A stretch of 64,000 nucleotides of DNA. It comes from Paraspadella gotoi (lineage: Eukaryota; Chaetognatha). The position numbers and the translations under genes are program-made. The stretch's first letter is position 1, and every line of letters begins with the position of its first letter. The DNA lies in the NCBI GenBank assembly GCA_051294375.1, contig CM119270.1:15747845-15811844 (forward strand), in the 5' to 3' direction. The notes beneath the pieces were generated by a model, which was not told where the DNA came from, did not search any database, and saw only the letters and a program-made list of their open reading frames with translations. Shown piece by piece: positions 36,854 to 49,012 of this stretch.

Positions 36854-39800
36854 GGGAGTATGAGGAGGTTGAGAGAGAGAGGATGTGACGGAGAGACAGA
36901 GAGTGAGACAGCGAGAGGGAGAGGAGGAACCGCGGCCGCGCTTCTCTCTCTCGGTCGGTATTTTTCGCCGCTGGTTTCTGCAGCATAAATTCATGCTGCG
37001 TCACTGCGCCTGCGCGGCGGAACGCTGCTCCTTATTTTGCAGAAGAAGGCGTATGACTTCTACTAGTTTGTCATGGTTATAGAGATTACGTATAACTGCA
37101 CAAACGGATCCGCTTCTATAAGTCATCGTTCTGTTCCCATTTCTCGTTAATATAGTATTATCAATATAAGTATAATATAAAATATGATAAGCATTAGTTC
37201 GTTGAGAAACGAATTAATTCGAAGTTGTGCTCCCAACTGAATCGAACGTGTCCGCAACTTAACCGGATGACCGTTGCAATGTTGCAAGCATAGGATGATA
37301 AATTAAGTATTTTGTAACTTTACAACGCATCATACAAACTTATTTACAGAACTCTTTTAAAATTTTTTTTTCTTTTTAAGCCAATTTTATAACAATATTT
37401 AATCTTTTTTTTTTAATAAATAAACGCAATAGGTATGAAATTGTTACAACTAATTTGAAAGATAATTTTACAGTTCCGATCAAATTAAAACAAATTCTAT
37501 TTTTGTAAACCTTATTGATACAAAATAAATTTATTTTAAGTGATTTATTTGTTTTACTTTATTTTATCGGGTAAAAAAAGGAATTGTATGTAAATCATAT
37601 ATACAATATTAACCTTTATTTTATGCTAATTGCCAGCCTCCACAAACAAACAGGTTTTTAAATATAAACAATTTTAAAATGTTAATTTATTTTCTTTCAA
37701 CTTAGATTAAAGATTTCAGCTTTAAAAGATTAAAATATCCTATTACCAAGTAGTTAATAATTACATTTATATTCATCAGTAGCTTTAATTCAAACGGTAA
37801 ACAGACCTATATGTTTTCTTAACTAAACTTTAAGGTAAAAAAAAAATTATTTCAAAAATAATGGTATAAACAACAATTATAATAATAATAATTATTATAA
37901 TAATAATTATTATTATTATAATAAATATATAAATAAATAATAAATATAATATTAATAATAAATATAATAATAAATTTAATAATAATAATAATAATAAATA
38001 TATTAATAATAATAATAATAACACAAAATTTGACTTTTCAGAAAACAATCCACTTTGTTTCCCTACCCCTCTCTCTCTCTCCTCGCCCTGTTCCTTTCCC
38101 TTCGACGCGGTGCACACTTACTCTTATTAACAATTCTTTGGATCTCCACCCAGAAGTATCACAGAAGCTCATTGGTCACCATCCGCCGTTTGTCAACACG
38201 CTATTCGCTTTCAAGCCTCTCGAGTTGAACGCCTAATACTGAATTCCTTCATTCCTATTCGCTGCCCGTCTCTAACAGAGGAAGACTCTCTCAAATGCTC
38301 GTCTCTCGTTGGCTGAAGTTGTCTCCGCACGCTTTTCATCGGTCTTTGGGCTCCACTGGTTCGTCACTGAGCCGAATTCTCATCCTGACATAAATTGCGA
38401 CACGCTGACGTATTTTGCGAAAGCTTCTCTGGTTGGTCGATTCAAAGAAAGAAAAGAAATCCTATTGGTGGGAATGAAATAGTTCAGTCACCGTGTTGTT
38501 CTCTAAACATGAGTGATGACTAGCTAAAAATAATAGAAAAAATTGTAGTCCAATCCTGAAGCGTATATGTTTTGAACTCTCAATTCTTCAATTTTAGTTG
38601 GTTCAAACATCGGTCAATCATAGGATTGGGTAATTGCTTACTTTCAACGTTAATGCACGTTACCATTAATCTTCGAATCGCTTCACTTCTTTTTAATTCT
38701 TATTTTTAACTTTTTTATTCTTGCTGTTTTCTTGATTATACGGTATATGTTCAGAGTACTATAAAATCAGTCGTTGCTCGGGTGCCGCAATGTACAGAAA
38801 TTGGATGATGTTAGATTGAAAAATTTACATCTTAAAGGACCACACTCCACACGCTTTTACCGTAAACGGATAAGCAGTTTTGTTTATTAATTATGAAAAT
38901 TTGCAAATTACTTGTTTCACTATTTTCTATTTCTATATTTTATGAAGGATTTACTATTTAATCTATATTCTTTAAATATATATGTATTGCTTTCTTAAAT
39001 TTTTTTACTTATCATTATATCTAATAACTCATTTTGGGAAGGAGAAGTCAGTGTTGTCTTCTGGAAATAGAGGGAGCATCTATACAACACAAGGTTAGAT
39101 TACATTTCGTCCTCGTTTTCTAATAGATATCACACAACATTCCTGTTAGAAAGTCATTAATGAAAAATCATAATATCTAATAGGCTGAAAAGAAAGGGGT
39201 GGGAATGGATAATTTTTTGAGAGGGGACCAAAGTTGATTTTTTTTACCAATAGGGATAAGACTACCAAGTAGAATCATATGTTCTGATAGGGATACATAC
39301 TGGGGAAAGGTCTATAGGGGCACCTTTATGTCATGAATATAATTTGAAAATACTTCAATGAAAATTTTTTTTTCTTTATCCTATTTTTTAATTATTTTAT
39401 TTTTGAATATTTTTCTCTTTGATGTTTATACAATGGGAAGGTCATCAGTTGGGATCCTATACCCTTTATGGATTTCGGCTCTTTATATTACAGCTAAATT
39501 GTTGAAACATTCGATTATAAATTTAGAATCAATATAATTTGGAAAGAAAACGAAAAAAATATTACATTAATTTTTTTTTATGCTATGGATCAAGCTTAAC
39601 AGAGTTACTTTTTTACACCAGTACAGGAACCTTTCCACTCATGAAAAAATGAACTTTAAGGGAACAGAAAGTTTTTACTTTGGAAGATCGGAAACCCTAG
39701 AAATTCATTAGAAAACGACCGTTGGCGTCCAATTCGATCACTTTGTAGAAAATAACCAAATAAAAAAAAAGATTCATAAAAATCATAATTATAATCAAAT

Positions 39801-40978
39801 TATTTTCATAGCTAGAACTTATAAAATGAAAGAAAATTTCGCATTGTATAAAATAAAAAACAGTAAAATAACGAATTTCGTGTAAAGTTACAGATTTGAA
39901 AAGCCCTTATGTGTAACTGTCAGTTAAGAAGACATTCAAAAATGTCATCATTCCCATAGTTTAATAAACTTTTTTGACGACAGACTTCTTAACTATGCAG
40001 ATTTTTCTTCTATTCCATAGAGGGAGTTCAAAGAATAACACAAATGAGAAGAAAGTTTAACCTGCGTAAATGCGAGAATGAAAAAAAACATCTTTTGACT
40101 AACTATTCATTATGGAAAAATCTATTTTTTCATTCGTATAACAGAATACGTAGTAATTATAATAAACATTTTTTTAAACCTAATGAAAAAGAAAGGCAAT
40201 AAATAACCGAGTCAAAGAAGACACCTCATAGTTCCAAACTGGCAAAGCTTCACATAAATATTGTAATAAAAGTTGTTTATAAGGAAAGCAAAAGTAGGAG
40301 AGTTCATTTTCCACTGCACCAAACAGAAATCTTTAATCAAAAGAAAAAAATACAAAAGGAGAAAGAACGAAGTCATAGTTTGTGATGTTCTTCAAACGAG
40401 CAGTAAACTTGAATTGGTCCTCACTCTTCATGGTTTTCTTCCAAATTTCGACGTTAGTGTCGCTTATGTCGGTAGAAGTGAAACAAAAGTGAATCGATAA
40501 GTTGCGCGTAACTCGGAAACAAAGTCGATGAAATTAAATCATCGAAATAAAAAAAAATATTCAGAACTTGATTTTTAAACAAAGACATTTCCAAGAAATC
40601 TTGCAACGCTAACACAAAAAAACATATTCAATGGCTGCACATTATGAAAAGAGTCTGGTGCTCAATTATAGTCATATCAAGGGAATATTATCATGTACTA
40701 ATAGTTAAGTATTATAATTTTCAAGCTAGGAAACTAGAAGAAAGAAGAAATTTAGTTGACAAAAAGTAGTGAGCAGAATGTGGAGAAATTAAAAGCGTTT
40801 TTTTGATTCAGCGAGAAAACTTAACATCAATGGTCGATTTGAGGAGAATAGAACAGGCAAAAAAAAAAAAGAATTTTAACGAAATTATTATAAACGCCCT
40901 TTCGTTTTAGGCAAAAGAATAATTTAAAAAAACTAAGACGGTGAAAAAAAATTTGTAAATCGATTAAAAAATCCTTTA
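33343..40978 (+). repeat. Large direct duplication, copy B (7.6 kb)
   Basis: Aligns to 25451-33317 over its full length, starting with the same CTTCGATGA[GA]CAGGCCGCAG and ending with the same ATCCTTTA, after which unique sequence continues (40979 on). Differences are mostly single-base insertions and deletions in and out of homopolymers, plus microsatellite length changes (a purer GAAA run at 36596-36710, a pure CT run at 36072-36127, a shorter GA run at 36805-36850). No gene could be supported. Confidence 0.93.
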
Positions 40979-41500
40979 AAATTCTAAAAAAAATTGTCTT
41001 TCAAGTCCAGATTTGGGAATTTAAATCCTTTTTGATGACAAGATCAAAAAGTCTTGTGATAAGACAATGCATGTCATTCAAGTGACTAAACAAGAGACGG
41101 GAGTAATAATGATGTTCATAGATGAAATGATTGCGTCATTTTGATACAAATCGGAATTTTGAATCGAAAGTTTGAATCTGACAAGTATGCGAAGAGACTC
41201 GAACGCAGGACTTCGGGATTTGAAAGCCACGATCCGGCAATTGTCGCCAAAAGGGGGCAGCAGGTGATGCCTTGTCTTTGTACGTTACAAATGGTCGCTA
41301 CTTGAAAAGGGAATTATAAGAATTATCAAGTGAAGTAAAGAAAAAAATGCATTGAATTCATTACCGACTGTCGAAACAAATTTAGTTATTGACCCACTTT
41401 ATCCTTGATCTCCGAGGAAGTATTATACTAGTTATAATTCAAGCTTGTTCGAAGAGTTCATAATCATTGTTTGACCACGACAAACGAGCGATGTAAGAAG
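40979..41500. other. Unique A+T-rich spacer with a tRNA-like fragment
   Basis: Follows the duplicated block. Around 41195-41265 the - strand reads a GCGTTCGAGTC box close to the pol III B-box consensus, preceded by sequence that does not fold as a full tRNA. A degenerate tRNA-derived element is possible. Nothing else is seen. Confidence 0.35.
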
Positions 41501-41529
41501 AGGTACGACGAGACGGTAAAATGGGCTAA

Positions 41530-42268
41530 AGGTTTAAATTCTTTCAGAGTTAAATTCTTCCAGAGGTAAATCTGGACGATTTGGTAGTTTAAAAATGTTC
41601 CGGTTGCGAAATATTTTCACAGAAAATACATAATCAATGAGCTTCCACTGCAAAAACAATTCGAACCATTGCGCAATTTCCGCCGTCACGTCGTCCAAAT
41701 AGCCCTTAAGCCCGGTCGGCCGTCCGCGACCCTGATCCGCTCACGACCCCCGCGCCCCCCCAGGGTTCCACCGAGCGCGTTAAAACTTGTCTCTACTCAC
41801 CCGCGGAGAAAATGGAAGAAAAATCCTCCTCCCGCCCGTTCGGAACCGGTGAGAGCGAGAGCGAGAGAGAGAGAGCGAAAAAACTTTTTTGAAACGTTCG
41901 ATCCTTCAAAGACGCTCTCTCTCCCGGCGTCTTGGCGAATGAAGCCGACGTCTCTGGAAGAGGGGTGAGAGACTATTTGCTTCACTTCGATATATTGTTT
42001 TTTTGATTCCCCGGGCAGCGGTTATCAATTGTTAGTCTTTTATTTCGTAAGTTTTTTTTTGGGGGGGGGATGTGGCTTTGTAATCTCATTTGCATATGAC
42101 AGAGACCGAGTTTATAAAAAGTTGTGATCGGAGAATCGTCGATTCGTTGGTGGCGTGAAGGGCGTTGCCGTTGGCGAGCGCGTTGGCGGAACGAGTCGGT
42201 CGTCCGATGAGAGCGTCGAAAAAAATCAAAGGACTGAGGATGCAAGCAGCTTTCCCTGTGTCCACCAT
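41530..42268 (-). CDS. Possible multi-exon gene, unrecognised
   Basis: Three pieces on the - strand look coding but cannot be joined with certainty. (1) From an ATG at 42268, about 60 codons with strongly biased codons (MVDTGKAACILSPLIFFDAL at the start) run to a stop at 42086-42088. (2) An exon-like segment 41953-41801 (153 bases) has a good acceptor (CCCCTCTTCCAG) and a strong donor (G|GTGAGT) and is open in two frames. (3) About 41732-41530 encodes a protein-like stretch with GLKGYLDDVTAEIAQWFELF before a stop. Pieces 2 and 3 can be joined in phase only with a poor acceptor. No homologue is recognised and the function is unknown. All lie downstream, in - orientation, of a dense CCAAT cluster. 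Confidence 0.25.
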
Positions 42269-42416
42269 CTTGCCTTCTAAAGCGAAAAGGGTTCTGTCTC
42301 TCGATCTCTCTCTCTCTCGTTTCTTCTCTCCATCTCTTCGTCGCACTCGATTCTCTATTCGTTCTCTCTCTCCCTCCCTTGAGAACACGCGTCGTCCATT
42401 CGATTTACGCCTTTTG

Positions 42417-42746
42417 ATTGGTTAGTTAGCTCAGTAGTATCTGATCATTGTCGAAAGTTACTCTGTACGTCAATATGAAGAAATTTAAGAATACATTTGA
42501 ATTTGATTGGTGGCGTTGAGTTTGCAATCAGCGAGCTGGTGTTTGATTGGGCAGCAGTGGAAAGACCAGATTGTAATTGGTCGGTGTTTTTCTGAAATTT
42601 TTTAGGAAACGTGTTCAAGATTGGCGCAATTCGCCGACGGACTGAAGCTTATTGGATAAATTGAGTGTCATATAATTGCCGAAATGTAAATTTTACTTAG
42701 CGATATTTGATAGGCGGAGGAAACCACATACAAACGCCATAATTGG
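42417..42746 (-). promoter_or_regulatory. Seven same-orientation ATTGG (CCAAT) boxes
   Basis: ATTGG starts at 42417, 42506, 42546, 42576, 42620, 42651 and 42742, all in the same orientation, so they read as CCAAT on the - strand. Spacings are 30-90 bases. This is well above what chance would give and resembles an NF-Y-type promoter for a - strand gene beginning near 42.27 kb. A CT tract (42298-42380) separates the cluster from that candidate start. Confidence 0.45.
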
Positions 42747-42819
42747 CCGAACGGCAAACACGACGTGTTAAAGGCTAATCTCAACAAATGCGATCAGGAT
42801 TCGACTGACGCGGTTCTGC

Positions 42820-43430
42820 TTGACTGGCTGCTACCGTAGCAGGAGCGCGGAAGATGAGGAGAAAGAGAATAAGAGAAAGAGAGAGAGAGGGACTACAACG
42901 ACAACAAAAACGACGACGACGACGACAACAACAACAACAACAACAACTACAGCGAGAGAAGGAAGACGAGGACAACGACGACGACGACGACGACAACACT
43001 GAAGACGGTACTGTGAAGGGGAAGAGGGAAGAAGAACCTTCGCCTCAGACTCGGAATGGAGAGAGGAAAAAAAAGGAAGGGAAGAGAAGCTAAGCAACAG
43101 CGCGGCGGCGTCGGCGGCCTCGGCGGCGTCGGCAGCGGCGCCGCGCCGTTTCTGTTGTGCGTCGCGACGAAGGGAAAAATTATTAAGATGGAGGGAGACG
43201 CCGAGCTGTGGAGACGATGCGGGGCGAAAAAGAGGGAGAAATGAAAACTAGTCGTAGGCAGATTTTTTGAAAATTGGCTTTCGATAACGAAAACCGGTTA
43301 TTTGTTTTAAGAGTTGTGGGTTTTGTTTGTTTACAAGTGTATTTTGTATGTGTTAAAACTGTTATGTACAATATTATGGCCTCATTCCAGTGTTTCAAGA
43401 CTTTGAAAGAACAAAGTGAAATAAATATGA
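42820..43430 (+). other. Triplet-rich and G+C-rich segment with a possible small exon
   Basis: ACG/ACA triplet runs (42895-43000) are followed by a GGC/GTC-rich stretch in which a + frame encodes a Gly/Val-rich peptide and ends ...KIIKMEGDAELWRRCG with a stop at 43242-43244; an AATAAA follows at about 43421. It could be the 3' exon of an unknown gene, but the upstream part of the frame is simple repeat and nothing is recognised. Confidence 0.25.
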
Positions 43431-44660
<1,230 letters not shown>

Positions 44661-44666
44661 TTTATT
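44661..44666 (-). terminator. Polyadenylation signal of the WDYC gene
   Basis: AATAAA on the - strand, about 105 bases downstream of the stop codon at 44771-44773. Confidence 0.5.
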
Positions 44667-44770
44667 CAATTATAAAACGACTCGGTTACTTAAAGTAATT
44701 CATAACCATTAACCATAGCATCCCCAGAAAGACTACCAAGAGCTCTGGAACCAATGGGAGCTGCTTCGAT

Positions 44771-45078
44771 TCAGTTGTATTTGGGATCGCAATAGTCCCA
44801 GTTGCCGTCGTGATTCCCGGGGACCTTGGAATCGGTCCAGCACCAGTTGCCTCGCTCGGGTTTGCCGTTGGTGCCGCAAACGCTGGTCGTTGAACAACAA
44901 TAGTCCCAGCCGCCTCTGTTTAGCCAAAATAGTGAAGTTTATAAGTTTATAAGTTTTCTCGAGGTACAAGGATTTCAAATGGGAGTGAAAGGAAAAGAGG
45001 TCTTATAATTCTTAACTGACTGACTATGATTTATATTTGATCTTTTCATTAGTTAAAAAATTCTCTGACGTTTATGTT

Positions 45079-45127
<49 letters not shown>

Positions 45128-46815
45128 CAACATCATAACAACTGGTGCAGTTGTCTTGAAAAAGCTTTTTTGTAACATTTTACCATCTTATTTTATGCTT
45201 CAATTTTAAACTCGTTGTGAAAAAAATTTGAGGCGAATAATTTAAATTTTTTTACATTTATTAGTTAGTTTATTGTCTCGGAGGCCTGGAAAAAAATTCT
45301 TATTAATATATATCAGGGTTCAGTGAGGCAATAAGCTTTTTACAGATCATTGTTCTTTTCTTCTTTTTTTTCAATGCTGAAATTTTTATTTTTTTATAAA
45401 TTTTAACTAGAAAAACTATAAAATGAAAAAAGGTGATTTTGTGGTTGTGAAAAAGTTTTTGAAATTCCAATTGCTCAGACACATACTCGAATGTCTATAT
45501 TTCTAAGATAAACTCAAATTTTTTTGACATTACATTTTTTAATAGAAATAATATATCTTCAAATGCAAGAATTTTTCTCAAATCCGGCATTGATAGGCAC
45601 ATAACTATTAACTAAGAAAGTAAGCAAGCTGGATAATTGGGAGTTGAAAAGGAAAAAAAGTCAGCAATTTTACTAGGGTAAAAAATATGAAGTAGCCATA
45701 ACTTGTGATTTATTCCCATTCGAAATCTTTATATATTTCCTTTTTTTCTTTCTTTTGATTTTTCTCCTTCCGCACCCGAGCACCTTACCCTTCCTTGTAG
45801 CACCATCTGTATCCAACACGGTTGCTTCCCAAAGTCTTGATGTTGCACTTTCCCATCACCTCGGGTTTTTCAGAGCAACTGGTGCATTCCATGTCGAGAC
45901 ACTTTACTCCTTTCGCCGTGTATTCTCCGCCCCATTCGTCACGAAGGCCCTGGTGAGGGACGCGCCAATTCCGTTTTCCTACTGGTAAATTAAAATAAAT
46001 ATATATATCAAATTAGTACAACCAATATAAAATTTATCCATTCATTTAATAACTAAGCTATCTTTCCCCTGACTTTGGACAGGCTGTGATGGGTTAAGGA
46101 CTCCATCACTCTTACAAGATAATAACATAGCACATACAGTATGGCCCAATGGTACTCTCCGTTAAGAAAAGCTTACTGCTCCTACCATATAGAAAACTTC
46201 AAATAATAAAATTTAAATATTAAATTAATTAGCATATTTTTTTCAATTTTTATATTTTTTTAAATATTTGTTTATTTCTTTTAATTAATGAACTTATTTT
46301 ATACAATTAAAATTTAAATAATTTATATCTATGTAAAATATTTTTTACGTAATTTTTTGAATAAAATATCTAAAAATTTAAAAAATGAGAAATGAGGACA
46401 CATTTAAATTGAAATGAAATGAAATTTAACAACATAGTTCCGCACGATATGTAGAAGTTAAATTGTAAAAGTCTCTAATCTTTTAATAAAGAGTTTGGTT
46501 TCTCTATCAATCCAATCGTTTAATGATTTTAAAGAAAAGTTTCAATTGTAAATGAAATATTCTTTCTCCGACGATGCAAAAAGTTTAAAGGGACAAGTAA
46601 GAATTTCGATAACCACTACTTTTTACCTTTTAGCCAATTATTTTTGTATATATACACTTTATCAAATGATTATTGTAAACCAATTAATAAAAGAAATAAA
46701 GAATTGAGTATCGAGATTAAAGTTAAACTTCCTCCTTACATAATATGCTATCTCCTGGGGTCGCGGCGACGATGACGGCGACGATCAGCAGAACGAAAGA
46801 AAAAGTCGACGACAT
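44771..46815 (-). CDS. Secreted cysteine-rich protein with two WDYC motifs
   Basis: Three exons on the - strand, 46815-46740, 45981-45789 and 44915-44771, join in phase at GT-AG borders to give 137 residues. Exon 1 encodes a clear signal peptide (MSSTFSFVLLIVAVIVAATP). Exon 2 begins a Cys-rich region and ends in GYRWCYKEG. Exon 3 continues GGWDYCCSTTSVCG, then NWCWTDS and GNWDYCDPKYN before the stop. The module C-x(n)-Y-x-W-C-x(4-6)-W-D-Y-C-C-x4-C recurs in the last exon of the cysteine-rich receptor at 14863-15253. It faintly resembles fibronectin type II or kringle-like W-x-Y-C patterns; that relationship is inference. The product is likely extracellular; substrate or partner is unknown. 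A damaged second copy of exons 1-2 lies at 62.5-63.5 kb. Confidence 0.8.
45081..45125. repeat. (TA)n microsatellite in WDYC gene intron 2
   Basis: Pure alternating TA of about 44 bases. Confidence 0.95.
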
Positions 46816-47294
46816 TTTGAAATTCGGTTGGGTTTAATATTTTTTCTTTAACCCCAGAATCTCTTAAATACTTTTCTATCTTCGTCTTGTTTGTTGACAT
46901 TTGACTCAAGCTTATTCCCAGGGACAAAGTCTAAGATAATATTTTCCAAACAATTGTCCGAGGTGATTTTTAATTTTACCAGTAGAAATAGGAATAAAGC
47001 CTGTCAATAGGGTTGTCAAATTTATTAAGGGAGAATTTGAGGAACAACGCTTATTTTGTTCAAAATTTTTAGATTTTGCTGGAAAGTTGTCGGGAGAAAA
47101 ATGTTTATTTAACAATAAATTGAAGCCAAATCAGGCTAGCTCATATTAAACTTTTTTTAATGTTAGTATAGTAGTACATATGTTGTTAGTTGGAAAAAAC
47201 TACTATCATAATCTCTTTTGAACTAGATCGCGGAGCTGACTACTTGTGCCCTACTTTTTTGCGCCCTCCGTGTCCGACAAGCAGCAGCAGCTGA
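45321..47294 (+). repeat. Direct duplication D2, intact copy
   Basis: Covers part of intron 2, exon 2, intron 1, exon 1 and 480 bases upstream of the WDYC gene. The same sequence, with many single-base indels, is at 61971-64000 and continues to the window edge. Confidence 0.9.
46010..46120 (+). repeat. Dispersed repeat R1 in WDYC gene intron 1
   Basis: Contains TTAGTACAACCAATATAAAA, TTATCCATTCATTTAATAAC, TAAGCTATCTTTCCCCTGAC, TTTGGACAGGCTGTGATGGG and ATCACTCTTACAAGA in family order. Confidence 0.75.
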
Positions 47295-48404
47295 GCCTAG
47301 GAGCCCACAAAACACAACAAACAAAGCAAACGAGATATATATATATATATATAACAAACAAATAAATCCCAGTACTCGAATTTATAATTTAAAAACCAGG
47401 TTTTCAGATCCTGAATTGGTGACCTTCCTAAGAGTAAATCTGAAACTTTAAGTTAAAGCAAGGTCAAGGTCAATGCTACCGATCCAAGTTTTAAGCTTCG
47501 TTTCAGCTTCTCCGATGTGTAATTAATAAAAACTAAACAATTGTCTGTATTTTGCAATCTACGTAGACTAAAGATTATCGAATATAGATTGAAAAAAGTT
47601 TTACTATTCTTTATTAAGACCGAATACTGTGATTTCATACAATGACGATGAATAGTTACTAGTTCCAATTCCTATTTTCTAGAAATAATAAACAGGCGAA
47701 GGCGATAATCATAACAAATTTACGATTTTACTTACAAAACAATGAATCACATTTTGAGAATGCTCAATTCGTAAGCGTGGAAATGTTTATAGTTCAGGTG
47801 ATTATTTAATAACATTTGAAATAAATTTTCAGTTCCACAATTATACTCAAAATACGCAAGTTTTGCTTGTATTTCAACTTTCATATTTGAATATCTGAAT
47901 TCATAAATAATACTAAACTTTAACAGCCAAAGCAAAACTATATATTTCTATTGGAGACAAGACGATCCCAGCGCCAACCTTCACATCACAGCATTCAGAC
48001 GTTTTCACAACCACCGCGGATTCAGCCTTCGATTCACGATTTCGTGACCTCACAAAACCGAAAGATCGATTCTTGAGAAACGAAGAAACGATTCGCCAAC
48101 AGAGGGACGATCTGGCTCCTCTAATTCATCCTCTTATTCTCACTTCTTCTTCTTCCCCTGTTTCCTCTTTGTATCCTTCTTGCTTCTCCTTCTCCGTATT
48201 AGAACACAAGTCACACGATGCGGTGTTGACTGTTTTCTTTTAGCAGTCAAAACGAATCCTTGAAGATTTCGCTATTTCGCTTTTTCGTTTGCGACCAGTT
48301 TTACACAAGTGTTAATTAATCTCAGAGATTAAGGTTTGTCCACGGAATTCCTGCTTTTACTTCGTTTATTACACACACCCAGAGCCGAGAAAAGTTCGAA
48401 ACAG
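46816..48404. other. Spacer between divergent WDYC (-) and Ly6 (+) genes
   Basis: Mostly A+T-rich with a short TA run at 47335-47353. From about 47940 to 48404 the composition is more balanced, and the stretch ends at an ACAG|GTTTGA donor (GT at 48405-48406), so it may contain an untranslated first exon of the Ly6 gene. No coding frame is convincing. Confidence 0.4.
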
Positions 48405-48568
48405 GTTTGAGCTCTCTCTCGATTTGGCAAACGACTTTTTTTCAGTATAATCAAAGACAATTTTTACAAGAACCAAATTTTCAAAAAACTGAGCACATCC
48501 GAAAAAAAAACACTGTGTGCGCCGATATAACCTACCTAAACCTTTACAAAAAAAAACAAAATGGCATA

Positions 48569-48741
48569 ATTTTACTTTCGCCTAGGTTAGGGAGGGGTTT
48601 CGAATTAGGGATAGTTTAGATATGGATTAGGGGTAGTTTGGGTTAGGATAATTCGGTAATTATTTTGTCATTTTTTAGTAATTAAATTGTTTCATATTAT
48701 TATTCAAAAAATGCCAGAATCCCTGTCGGCGAAAGTCAAAT
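48569..48741 (+). mobile_element. MITE-like element with TA target duplication and TTAGGG-like interior
   Basis: A 173-bp element flanked by TA on both sides (48567-48568 and 48742-48743). Its ends are inverted repeats: ATTTTACTTTCGCC at the left, GGCGAAAGTCAAAT at the right (13 of 14 pairs match). The interior holds several G/T-rich TTAGGG-like words. TA duplication plus short terminal inverted repeats is the Tc1/mariner-type pattern. A relative sits at 49759-49856. Confidence 0.65.
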
Positions 48742-49012
48742 TATATCAACAAAATCGTGAAATTGAATATATATATATATTATATGTATATATATGTATA
48801 TATTATATATACGTTACAGATTTCTAACTAAAGCGTTAGAACTTTTTTGACCCACAATTCACTTTTGAAGTTGAACCTATCGATCCAAGTTGGTTTTAAA
48901 CTTTAAATCGTTTCCTTCTAATTAATTGAACCCATAGCTATTCACTAAAATTTTAAAACGTTAAGAAAATGAAAACGAATTTCCACACTAAATTCCTTTT
49001 CCGTTTAGAAAA

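Noticed and set aside
42421-42480. GTTAGCTCAGTAGT, resembling a tRNA box A.
   Set aside because: No B-box at the proper distance and no cloverleaf can be drawn.
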